64,000 nt of DNA, taken from assembly GCF_003046585.1 (NCBI RefSeq), contig NZ_QAAE01000013.1:1-64000 (forward strand), written 5' to 3'. The position numbers and the translations under genes were made by a program. This DNA is from Nitrosomonas aestuarii. GTDB taxonomy: Bacteria > Pseudomonadota > Gammaproteobacteria > Burkholderiales > Nitrosomonadaceae. Below the pieces are notes generated by a model. The model made no database searches, was not told the origin of the DNA, and saw only the letters and a list, made by a program, of their open reading frames with translations. Numbering within the stretch: the stretch's first letter is position 1; every line of letters starts with the position of its first letter. Shown one piece after another: positions 39,883 to 48,355 of this stretch.

Positions 39883-41674
39883 GATCAGTCCTTGCAGCTT
39901 AAAGAAATTGTCGTTCGCCTTGTTACTCGCCAAGAACACGCACACTACCACAAACTTATGCAGAACCATCATTACTTTGGGTCTGCCTTTCCAGTTGGCG
40001 AAACACTGCATTATGTTGCCATCTGACGTACGTAATGGGTTGCGCTACTTAGCTTTTCATCTGCGGCCTTAAAATGCGCTCCACGCGACGAATGGAGTGG
40101 CTGGCGCTATCGTCATCAATTTAATCGTTTAAATTTGGTCACCAATAACAGCCGGTTTTTGATTCTACCGCAATGGCACACTCCAAATGCGGCAACTCGT
40201 ATTTTATCGCTGTGCCAGAGAAGGCTCCAAACCGATTGGATGCGACACCTCCATCACCCGCTGCTGTTACTCGAAACCTTCGTCGATCCACAACACTTTC
40301 ATGGCACTATTTACAGAGCGGCCAACTGGATCATATTGGGTAGCACCAAAGGGTTTCGTCGCGCTAGCGCCCAAGGTTACCAACCCAACGCTTCGCCTAA
40401 ATTGGTTTTTGTTTATGCGCTGCAACGCAATGCACAGCGCTTACTGTCTCAATCGTATTTAAACCCAGTCTATCAATGTGGAATACCAAAGCTCATGCTA
40501 ACAGCGAGTCAAATGAGCGCACTACCCACTTTATTTAAATCCATCCATGATCCGCGTCGTACACAGGGTAGGCGCCATCGATTAGAAACGATATTGGCCA
40601 TTGTCACGGGCGCTATTCTCTGTGGCCGGGTGGGTTATAAAGGTATTGCCGAATGGGCGCAATCACTCGGTCAGGATGCTCGCGCCCGCTTCCAGTGTTA
40701 CTACAAACAGGAACGTTATCATGCACCCAGTGAATACATTATTCGCGATACGTTGATCAGAGTTGAGCCTGATGCGCTGGACCAGGCATTAAGATGGCAT
40801 TAAGATACTGGAGCGAGCAATACAGTGCTGCCGATGAAAGTCTGGCGATAGATGGCAAAACCATGCGTAGTGCGATAGACAACGAGGGCAAGCAAGTTCA
40901 CAGGATGAGCGCTATTGGTCACGAAACACTTAACTGTTACACCCAAAAAAGTCGGGAAGCTCTGCGCAAACGGCTGCACAGTTGCCAAACAAACCAATGA
41001 AAAATCAAAATAGCTACTCCGCTACTTGAGCCGCTTGATATTGATGGTGTCGTAATTACCGCAGACGCACTGCTTACGCAACGTCAATTAGCCCGTTATC
41101 TGGTAGAAAACAAGCAGGCGCACTATCATTTCACCGTCAAAGCCAATCAACCCAGGCTACATGAAGATCTGCAGTATTACTTTAAATATCTCGTCAGGCA
41201 CCTGATGCCGCGATAAACAACTATGGGCACGGGCGTATAGAAACCCGTAAAATATGGGTGACCAGCAAACTCAATGACTATTTAGACTTCCCCTATGTCG
41301 AACAAGTATTTGCCATTGAACGTGAATCAATTGATAAGAAAACAAAAAAGGTCTCACGAGAGTTGGTATACGGTATTACCAGCCAAGCTGACTTTGATGC
41401 CTCTGCAGAAAAAATCTTGGAGATAAACCGGGAGCATTGGTGCATTGAAAATAGCTGCCATTACATTCTAGACTGGTGCTTTGATGAAGACAGGTGCCGA
41501 ATTCGTACCGGGCATGGCCCTAAAAATATTACACGTCTGCGGCGTTTTGTTGTTGGAGTTATCAAAGCAACAAGTTTAAAAGGCGTCTCTGAGACAATGA
41601 GAAAGCTAACCATGAATATCCGTATGGTGTTCGACTATTTAATAATGACCAAAAATTCGGCAAAGCCGCGTTAG
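39883..41674 (+). pseudogene. DUF4338 - ISAs1-family transposase fusion, inactivated
   Basis: The frame from about 39883 to 40803 carries a DUF4338 (DruA-like) domain: VVRLVTRQEHAHYHKLMQ, HHYFGSAFPVGETLHYVA, two in-frame stops at 40023-40032, WVALLSFSSAALK, NNSRFLILPQWHTPNAATRI, LLLETFVDPQHFHGT and RAANWIILGSTKGFRR. An ISAs1-type transposase follows: SIHDPRRTQGRRHRLETILA, a frameshift at 40785-40806 by an 11-bp duplication, SLAIDGKTMRSAID (first catalytic Asp), another frameshift near 41010, ITADALLTQRQLARYL (second Asp), a third near 41205, and REHWCIENSCHYILDWCFDE (final Glu) with RIRTGHGPKNITRLRRF. It cannot encode one protein now. Terminal repeats were not located. Confidence 0.85.
40785..40806 (+). 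repeat. 11-bp tandem duplication causing a frameshift
   Basis: GGCATTAAGAT occurs twice back to back. Taking out one copy rejoins ...LDQALR with YWSEQYSAADESLAIDGKT, restoring the transposase frame. This is a replication-slippage type lesion inside the element. Confidence 0.9.
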
Positions 41675-41678
41675 AACA

Positions 41679-41899
41679 AATTTGCCGCGCCCTAGACCCA
41701 TATTGCTCTTGCTCATAAAGCCGGGTTGCACGCTCGACGAATCTTTCTATTGTCATTATTGCAATGGATAATCCTGTCCGGCTGAAATGATAGCCAAGAA
41801 AGCCGAAGCCCCTCTCGATACGTCCTATAAAAGTCTTATCCGGGTGCTTGGTTAAATCGAAAGACGCAAGCTGCCCGTTGACCTCTTTATGCGCTGTCG
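41679..41899 (-). pseudogene. C-terminal fragment of a reverse transcriptase / group II intron-type maturase
   Basis: The minus frame reads without a stop: KEVNGQLASFDLTKHPDKTF, IGRIERGFGFLGYHFSRTGL, SIAIMTIERFVERATRLYEQ, EQYGSRARQ. The KTFIGRIERGFxFLGYHF block is diagnostic, to my recollection, of the thumb region of group-II-like bacterial reverse transcriptases. The palm and fingers with YADD are absent: upstream sequence to 42000 is not recognisable. So it is a relic lying directly against the transposase pseudogene. Confidence 0.7.
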
Positions 41900-42101
41900 A
41901 TGATAGGGTCGCTCGCGAGTGTGGAAATCATGGGCTAAGCAGAATCTAAATGGTGATTTTCAAGTGTACCCAACTTCCGCAGTTGGCCGAAAGCGACCCG
42001 AACATTAAGAAAGTGTAAAACAAACTTTTAATGTCAGTACTCACCGCGTTCGGAGTCAGTAATAGCGACCATAGTAGTCTGTTGAAGCACTCTGTTAACT
42101 G

Positions 42102-42603
42102 TCAAATGACCATAGATTTCTTGATGGCATCGCTAATGGCTTCGTAATGTACTTCTATCGGATTTAACTGCTTAAGTCTAGACAGCGAGAGGCTTTTGTG
42201 TGGCCCAATGGAGTCATTTAGTTTTTTGGTGGCGATGACGTAGAATTGCCATTGCTCTAAATTCAGCGGGTTGATTGTTGTCTGGTCTTTGTGTTTTAAG
42301 AGACAGAATACATATACATCAGATTGGCGGATTTTATCAGAAGAATACTCATTTGTAGCCGCCTCCCATCCATAAGTAGGACGAATGCTAAATTGGATGC
42401 TTGAATATTTGCTCTGCATCCAACTTTGGATATAGGCGGATGACTTAACCTCCACCTTTACTCCTTCTGTGGTGATTAGATCGTAGGAATCCCATTCTTG
42501 CCTGATGCCAGAAGGACAATAAATTTATTGGAAGATTTTGTCCTCTGGAGACGAATGGTTCTTCACCGGATTTTTTTACTTCTAATGCGATTAGTTTGTT
42601 CAT
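42102..42603 (-). pseudogene. PD-(D/E)xK-like conserved hypothetical protein, internally deleted
   Basis: An ATG at 42603 starts MNKLIALEVKKSGEEPFVSR, GQNLPINLLSFW, which matches the N terminus of a family I recall. After a frame change comes GIRQEWDSYDLITTEGVKVE, VKSSAYIQSWMQSKYSSIQF, SIRPTYGWEAATNEYSSDKI, RQSDVYVFCLLKHKDQTTIN and NPLNLEQWQFYVIATKKLND. About 35 residues expected between SFW and GIRQEW are gone, with a stop in the downstream frame. YDLITTEGVKVEVKSS has the D...ExK pattern of a nuclease core. A GTG at 42455 could start a 117-residue product, but that would lack the Asp strand. Confidence 0.7.
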
Positions 42604-42873
42604 TTTTATCGACAGCTAGCAAGTAATTATATAATTTCCGTATATCTTTCATATTTTGGCATTAAAAGCAACAAAGTGGTTTCGTTTGTCTGTGTATCAT
42701 CCTAAATAACGCGATAGACAGAACTGAAGATCATGTCTGTACTGGCTGTCACATATTATTTGGTCAGATTGCTGGATATTTATTGAAAAAAATTGACTAA
42801 CCGCTTTCGACTCAAAGGAGACTTTAAATCGAGACAAAAAGCAGTGGGCAATTATAGACGGGTAAAAGTATTT

Positions 42874-43404
42874 ATGAAAAACAACCGCATCTATCACTAC
42901 AAAATGAATCGCAAAAAGCGATCGACACTATTTATTCGGATGGGGCTGGCTTGCCTTGCCTATATTGCCGGGCTTTATGTGTATGAAATTTATTCTGGGC
43001 AAGTAGTATCGGAAAATTTCCGTGCAATCTATATTTATTCTTTTAGCTTTTGTAGCTTGGTGCTGTTTTATATAGCATGGTGGCATCTTAATAATCCAGC
43101 AATCTACGAGGCTGCCGTTACGCCGCAGAGGTTTATCGTAAGATATCCGGATTCTTCCCAATGGTCATTTGACGTCAGTATTTCTGACATTGAAAGATTT
43201 GAATATCGTGAATTACATTCACGTGCTGGCCGAGGAATAGCGGCGTGCGGAATAGTGATGAAAAGTGGTGAATTTCACGAAATAGTTATGAACTACGGTA
43301 ATAGAGTTAACAAAATGCATGCCGCGATTAAGGGTATTAACCCAGATGTTACTTTTTTCAAAAAGATAAACAAGGGATCTTCATTCCAATCGTCTAAAAA
43401 TTGA
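42874..43404 (+). CDS. Hypothetical two-helix membrane protein with a PH-like C-terminal part
   Basis: 176 residues from the ATG at 42874 (MKNNRIYHYKMNRKKRSTLF); an in-frame start at 42793 would add 27. Two membrane helices at about residues 20-43 and 55-78 precede a soluble region (AAVTPQRFIVRYPDSSQWSF, ISDIERFEYRE, GRGIAACGIVMKSGEFHEIV) that looks like a small beta-rich bacterial PH-type fold, but this is only a structural guess. No operon partner. Function unknown. Confidence 0.6.
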   Translation: MKNNRIYHYKMNRKKRSTLFIRMGLACLAYIAGLYVYEIYSGQVVSENFRAIYIYSFSFCSLVLFYIAWWHLNNPAIYEAAVTPQRFIVRYPDSSQWSFDVSISDIERFEYRELHSRAGRGIAACGIVMKSGEFHEIVMNYGNRVNKMHAAIKGINPDVTFFKKINKGSSFQSSKN

Positions 43405-43996
43405 AATTAAAATAAATTTGATTGTCGGCTTCTGGCCCAGACTGTGTGAGAATCCTTTATTAAAAGTTTTGTGGTAAATGCAGCTTTTATTTGTTACGTT
43501 TTTGCTTGAAAAGTAGTAAATATAAACAGATATTCAAGATATTTCTAACAAGCCGTGGGAATTAATTTTATTTCGATCCGAGTTTTCGCACAGCCTGGGC
43601 CAAGAGCGGTCGCTTCAATGATGCAAATTGTCACTGCTTTCAATTATATTTTTGAATACTTCAGATTAACAACCTGTTAAATTGAAATTCTACAACTGAG
43701 CAACCATTTCCTTCCTGCCGCAATTTGGTGGTAAAAACATTCCCTGTTTCAATCAAGCTCGAAATTAAGTGCAGAAACCCTGAGATAAGCGGTACAATTT
43801 TAAATGAGGCTCGTAAATGAGATACTTGTTTGAACTACCTGAGGATTTGCGGATATTTCGAAATGCTGTGAATTAGTTAAAATTGAAATTATCGTTTATA
43901 AAAACGCCCGTGTCATCTCAGCATTACGCTATCAGAAATTGTTTTTTGTGTGATCGTTAAACAATTGTAACGTTTCATTTTAAAGGGGTGAGATTT
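43405..43996. other. Intergenic region with a MITE-like element
   Basis: About 590 bases without a gene; contains the inverted-repeat element at 43434-43601 and, near its end, the promoter of the hydrolase operon. Confidence 0.5.
43434..43601. mobile_element. MITE-like element with 22-bp terminal inverted repeats
   Basis: Left end GGCCCAGACTGTGTGAGAA (43434-43452 and on to 43455) and right end ending CAGCCTGGGCC (43580-43601) are inverted copies over 22 bases with four or five mismatches, all transitions. The 168-base unit has no gene inside. This is the layout of a non-autonomous miniature transposable element or a solo remnant of an IS. No clear target-site duplication was seen. Confidence 0.6.
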
Positions 43997-45046
43997 ATGG
44001 CAGCAAATGAATCAGCTACTAAAAAGCACTATCCTGAACGTATTGTCCCATTCACCGCTGGTGATGGCAGGGAGCTCAACTTGATCAATGTTCGAGGTGA
44101 AGTTGCGCCTAAAAAGGGACCGGTGATATTGGTGCATGGTGCCGGTGTGCGCGCCAATATTTTCAGAGCGCCTGTACAGGAGGATTTTGTTGATGCACTG
44201 GTCGCCGCTGGTTACGATGTCTGGCTTGAGAACTGGCGTGCTAGCATTGATTTTCCACCTAACTTCTGGACTTTGGATCAGGCCGCTGTTTATGATCATC
44301 CACAGGCTGTTAAAACCATCTTGAATGAAACTGGCGCGGATACCTTAAAGGCAGTCATTCATTGTCAGGGTTCAACCAGTTTTACCATGTCCGCCATGGC
44401 CGGGCTGGTGCCTGAAGTCACAACGATTGTCAGCAACGCGGTTTCTCTAAATCCCGTTGTTCCCAAGTGGTCCACCTTCAAGCTCAATTACCTGTTGCCT
44501 GTTGTTAAGATGCTTACCCGCTATCTCAACCCGCACTGGGGTGTCGAGGCGCCAAATTTCAGTGCCAAATTGATTACATTACTGGTTAATTTGACGCATC
44601 ATGAATGTAATAACGCCGTATGCAAGCAGGTCAGTTTTACTTATGGTTCCGGTTTCCCTGCGCTCTGGAGCCATGAAAATCTGAACGAAGAAACGCACGA
44701 ATGGTTAAAGGAAGAATTTGCTGAGGTGCCGCTCCGGTTTTTTGACCAGATTTTGAGTTGTATCAAGCGTGGTAATCTGATTTCAGTCGAGGGATTTACT
44801 GAATTACCTGCAGATTTTGCCAAAGAGGGTTCCAAAACCAATGCCCGTTTTGCTTTTTTTGCCGGACAGAATAACTTGTGCTTTTTGCCGGTGAGCCAGG
44901 AAAAGGCGCATGCCTACTTTTCGAATATCCGGAAAGATTATCATACGCTGCATTTGCTGCCGAATTATGGCCATTTGGATGTCTTTATGGGTAAGCATGC
45001 AGCTCAGGATACTTATCCACTCATGATTGCTGAACTGGATCAATAG
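43997..45046 (+). CDS. Alpha/beta hydrolase with a Cys in the nucleophile-elbow
   Basis: 349 residues from the ATG at 43997 (MAANESATKKHYPERIVPF), with AGGGG upstream. Alpha/beta hydrolase markers: PVILVHGAGVRANIF (oxyanion strand), VWLENWRASIDFP, the elbow VIHCQGSTSFTMSAMAGL, and the C-terminal LLPNYGHLDVFMGKHAAQD with the catalytic His. The elbow reads H-C-Q-G-S in place of G-x-S-x-G, so Cys is at the nucleophile position; related domains fused to GMC-type oxidases read HCVGS. It is first in an operon with an acetoacetate decarboxylase-family gene (35-base gap) and a patatin gene. Substrate unknown, probably a lipid or sterol-like ester. Confidence 0.82.
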   Translation: MAANESATKKHYPERIVPFTAGDGRELNLINVRGEVAPKKGPVILVHGAGVRANIFRAPVQEDFVDALVAAGYDVWLENWRASIDFPPNFWTLDQAAVYDHPQAVKTILNETGADTLKAVIHCQGSTSFTMSAMAGLVPEVTTIVSNAVSLNPVVPKWSTFKLNYLLPVVKMLTRYLNPHWGVEAPNFSAKLITLLVNLTHHECNNAVCKQVSFTYGSGFPALWSHENLNEETHEWLKEEFAEVPLRFFDQILSCIKRGNLISVEGFTELPADFAKEGSKTNARFAFFAGQNNLCFLPVSQEKAHAYFSNIRKDYHTLHLLPNYGHLDVFMGKHAAQDTYPLMIAELDQ

Positions 45047-45081
45047 AGATGAATTCATTTTTTTGATAAAAGGGGGTTGTT

Positions 45082-45954
45082 ATGTTTATGATACCCAGGC
45101 GCATCAAGCAATATACCGGGAAATACGCACTCGTAGACGGCATTCCGTTTAAGCTGCCGGTGACTGCTGTTAATTCACCTGCACTCATGGCTGTTTTTCC
45201 CATTAATGCTGAAAAAGCCAAAGCGTTTCTACCCAAAAGCGTGCAACCATTCCGTTTATGGGAAAACGGTTTGCTGGTGGTCACCGTTATCGATTACCGG
45301 GAAACGCCCATTGGAAAATACATTGAGTACAGTATCGGAATTGCCTGTACACATGGTACAAAACCGGCTCCAAGGCTACTGCCCGGTTTATTTACAAATC
45401 TTTTCAAGACAGGGCAGTATGTGATCGACTTGCCTGTTTCTTCCGAAATATCCGTAAAAGGCGGCAAAGGCATTTGGGGCATGCCCAAACATCAGGGGCA
45501 GCTTGATTTTAAAATTACCGATGATCTGGTTAGCAGTCAGTACGATCTGGACGGACAGCTGGTTACTTATGTTGAAATCAAAAAACCGAAATTAAATTTC
45601 ATTCCGCTTAAGATTCGTGCGTCCAATTACTGTTCATTTCGCGGTATGCTGATGAAATCAGATATTCTGCTTAACAATAAATTTGGCGTGCGTTTGTTTG
45701 GAAAAGACAAAGCGCGCTTTGTCATTGGTGATCATCCACGATTACAAGTTATGAAAGACCTGGAAATCGGTGAAGCCATTGCCGCGATTTATCTGCCGAG
45801 TATTCATGGCATACTGGACGATCATATTGAAAGCTGGTTTCTCGATTATGATCAGTTGCCTGAGAAAACACCCGAAGGCATGGAATCAGTGATTGATCTG
45901 GGTTTGAGCGAGGAATGGCTTCCGTCGCCCAATGCGCCCGTTCCACCGAAATGA
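45082..45954 (+). CDS. Acetoacetate decarboxylase-family protein
   Basis: 290 residues from an ATG preceded by AAAAGGGGGTTGTT. The central block GGKGIWGMPKHQGQLDF is the family signature, with the Lys of MPK at the position of the Schiff-base lysine in acetoacetate decarboxylase. Also seen: ALMAVFPINAEKAKAFLP and YIEYSIGIACTHGTKPAP. Members of this branch often do not decarboxylate acetoacetate and are of unknown specificity. It sits between an esterase-like and a patatin-like gene, hinting at a lipid- or acyl-related pathway; that is inference. Confidence 0.85.
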   Translation: MFMIPRRIKQYTGKYALVDGIPFKLPVTAVNSPALMAVFPINAEKAKAFLPKSVQPFRLWENGLLVVTVIDYRETPIGKYIEYSIGIACTHGTKPAPRLLPGLFTNLFKTGQYVIDLPVSSEISVKGGKGIWGMPKHQGQLDFKITDDLVSSQYDLDGQLVTYVEIKKPKLNFIPLKIRASNYCSFRGMLMKSDILLNNKFGVRLFGKDKARFVIGDHPRLQVMKDLEIGEAIAAIYLPSIHGILDDHIESWFLDYDQLPEKTPEGMESVIDLGLSEEWLPSPNAPVPPK

Positions 45955-46012
45955 TGCTCTTCATTGGGCTAAGCCGCGTAGTGTGTAACCATCTATTTTA
46001 TAAAGGCTAAAC

Positions 46013-47569
46013 ATGTCTGGTTCTGTACATATTCCACAAGGTGCGGCGGTCGGTGAACAGACAGCGTCCGGTATGAAACGTGCTTTGATTCTGCCTGGTG
46101 GTGGTTTGCGTTTATCGTATGCTGCCGGTGTCATGGATGAAATTTTTTCACATGATCTGAGGTTTCATTTGATGGACGGTACCTCCGGCGGATCGCTCAA
46201 TCTGGCCATGTTGCTCTCTGGTTTGAAAACGGATGAAATGTGTGATAGATGGTGCAGCCTGAATATGATTGACACTGTTTCGTTTGGAGCAATGAAAGAA
46301 CATATCAGTGATCCTTTCTTTGTGGCGGCAGGAAGCGCGGAAGCATTCAGGAATAAAGTTTTTCCACGTTTAGGCATCAATGTTAACAATATCAGGGCTG
46401 CCGACGGTATACAGGCCACATTTAATGTGTGTAATTTCAGCACCAAAACGAACGAGGTGATCAGGCATCAGGACATCACGGAGGATTTTCTGATTGCTGG
46501 TATTTCATTGCCGGGCACCTTGCCGCCAGTCGAAATCAATGGCGTCAATTACCTTGATTCCGGTTTCATACAGGATGCCAATCTTCTGGATGCCGTCAAA
46601 TCGGGCGCCAATGAATTGTGGCTGATCTGGATCATGGGTAATATTCCGCAATACCGCAGCGGCCTGCTCAACTTTTACGTGCAAATGCTGGAAATGAGCG
46701 CTAACGGTGCGTTAGGCAAGGAGATACTGCAAATTGCAGAAATCAACCAGCGTATCCAGAATGGCGAGGCAGTATACGGGCACCACCAGCCGATCAAATT
46801 GCATCTGATCAAGCCTGAGCATCCATTGCCATTGGATTCCGCTTTGTATACCGGGCAGATCACTCATGCCCGCCTCATTGAGATGGGAAGAAGCGATGCT
46901 AAAAATTACTTGGCATCCGTGCCGTTGCAGGGTGTTTCGCTTGATCCGAGTATATTGCAAATGACCCGGCAAAGTCCCGGCATATTTTTTAAGGAAACCA
47001 TGTCCGGCGGTTTTTCTCTGGACGCGAACGATCCTGCAACTGGCAAAAAACAGGGCAATCGCGCCGGAACCGAATTGACTATTCGGGTCGAAGTAGTCAT
47101 TGATGATATCGATCAATTTGTTGAGCAACCCGAACATCCGGGTCATTTGACTGGTAGTATCGATTTTGCGCCGCTCGGTATAGATATGGCAGCAGATCAT
47201 GGTGTTTTTAATTTATTTACACCCGCAGATGCGCCTGATATGAAATACATGATTTATGAACTGGGATTCGAGCACAGCAACCAGCGCTACTACCTGGCAG
47301 GCAGGAAAGAGGTCCGGGATGATCCCATGTTTGATCTATGGGATGATACGACAACACTTTATACCCGTTTATATAAAGGACAGAACGCATCGGGAGAAAT
47401 TATCGGAGCGGGCATTCTGACACTGGGTGTCAAGGAATTGCTGAGCCTCATTTCCAGTATGGATATTATCAATCCGCAGCTGGAAACAGACAAGTTGACG
47501 ACACTCTCCAAATTCGGGCGTTTCTTTATCGGTGAACTTTGGGATACGTATGTGATGCGACTCAAGTAG
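46013..47569 (+). CDS. Patatin-like phospholipase/acylhydrolase
   Basis: 518 residues. The patatin domain covers about residues 20-290: oxyanion motif LILPGGGLRLSYAAGV, nucleophile elbow MDGTSGGSLN (GTSGG, Ser in the middle), and the catalytic Asp in NYLDSGFIQDANLLDAV. The last 200 residues (TELTIRVEVVIDDIDQFVEQ, SIDFAPLGIDMAADHGVFNL, YELGFEHSNQRYYLAGRKEV) form a beta-rich second domain that I do not recognise as part of standard patatins; a similar domain occurs next to GMC-type oxidases. Third gene of the 44-47.6 kb operon (58-base gap). Expected to hydrolyse acyl esters of lipids. Confidence 0.88.
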   Translation: MSGSVHIPQGAAVGEQTASGMKRALILPGGGLRLSYAAGVMDEIFSHDLRFHLMDGTSGGSLNLAMLLSGLKTDEMCDRWCSLNMIDTVSFGAMKEHISDPFFVAAGSAEAFRNKVFPRLGINVNNIRAADGIQATFNVCNFSTKTNEVIRHQDITEDFLIAGISLPGTLPPVEINGVNYLDSGFIQDANLLDAVKSGANELWLIWIMGNIPQYRSGLLNFYVQMLEMSANGALGKEILQIAEINQRIQNGEAVYGHHQPIKLHLIKPEHPLPLDSALYTGQITHARLIEMGRSDAKNYLASVPLQGVSLDPSILQMTRQSPGIFFKETMSGGFSLDANDPATGKKQGNRAGTELTIRVEVVIDDIDQFVEQPEHPGHLTGSIDFAPLGIDMAADHGVFNLFTPADAPDMKYMIYELGFEHSNQRYYLAGRKEVRDDPMFDLWDDTTTLYTRLYKGQNASGEIIGAGILTLGVKELLSLISSMDIINPQLETDKLTTLSKFGRFFIGELWDTYVMRLK

Positions 47570-47640
47570 CAGGGCATCATGTAGGCGACCCGCATAGGTT
47601 TGATTGCGTTGTGCTAACCAGTTCTCTGACTGAACTAAAC

Positions 47641-48060
47641 ATGTTGATAGTAACAGATGATATAGCAATCCACTTGTCGGAGATTGAAATACAGGCAATT
47701 CGTTCGCAAGGATCGGGTGGGCAAAATGTAAATAAAGTATCGACTGCAGTGCATTTGCGGTTCGATATAACAGCTTCGTCCCTACCGGAAGAATATAAAG
47801 AGAAATTATTGAATTTAAGAGACAGTCGAATCTCAAAAGACGGCGTTATCATCATAAAAGCGCAGCGCTATAACAGCCAAATCAAAAATAAAGAAGATGC
47901 ACTGAATCGGCTAATTGTGATTATCAAGCGTGTTACTGTCGCGGTTAATTCTCGTAAACCTACAAAACCAACAAAAGCTTCAAAGATGAAACGCTTGGAA
48001 AATAAAGCGATTCAGAGTCAAAAAAAATCGTTACGCGGTAAGGTTAAGGAATCATCATAA
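47641..48060 (+). CDS. arfB: Peptidyl-tRNA hydrolase ArfB (release-factor-like rescue protein)
   Basis: 139 residues from the ATG at 47641. The catalytic GGQ loop is in IRSQGSGGQNVNKVSTAVHL, followed by RFDITASSLPEEYKEKLLNL, DGVIIIKAQRYNSQIKNKED and the basic, Lys/Arg-rich C-terminal tail (KPTKPTKASKMKRLENKAIQ) that enters the mRNA channel. ArfB frees peptides from ribosomes stalled on mRNAs without a stop codon. It has the family's usual length. Confidence 0.93.
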   Translation: MLIVTDDIAIHLSEIEIQAIRSQGSGGQNVNKVSTAVHLRFDITASSLPEEYKEKLLNLRDSRISKDGVIIIKAQRYNSQIKNKEDALNRLIVIIKRVTVAVNSRKPTKPTKASKMKRLENKAIQSQKKSLRGKVKESS

Positions 48061-48355
48061 TTTGGTGAGTTGATTTTTAAAGTTAAGTAACGATGTTTTA
48101 TCCAGGCTTGCCCTGTTGAGGTGCGAACGTACATTAAGTACTAAGCTAATTGCGTCTGTTGCTATGCTAATTTAATAGCAACGGAGGATTGTTTTTAATT
48201 CGGATATTCAGAAATATTCTTAGCCGTTTGTGTAAACAAACTTATATAATGTGAAATCAGAATGACCTGTTTAATGATGAGCTGCTCGCGATTTTTATAA
48301 AAATGTTACCTGCTTCCGGCATGTTGATTCCTTTACAAGCGACAAGTGTTTTTTT

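Noticed and set aside
39883-40803. A Druantia-type anti-phage gene (DruA)
   Set aside because: The DUF4338 match is real, but it is followed in frame by an ISAs1 transposase, carries internal stops and has no other Druantia genes around it. It belongs to a mobile element.
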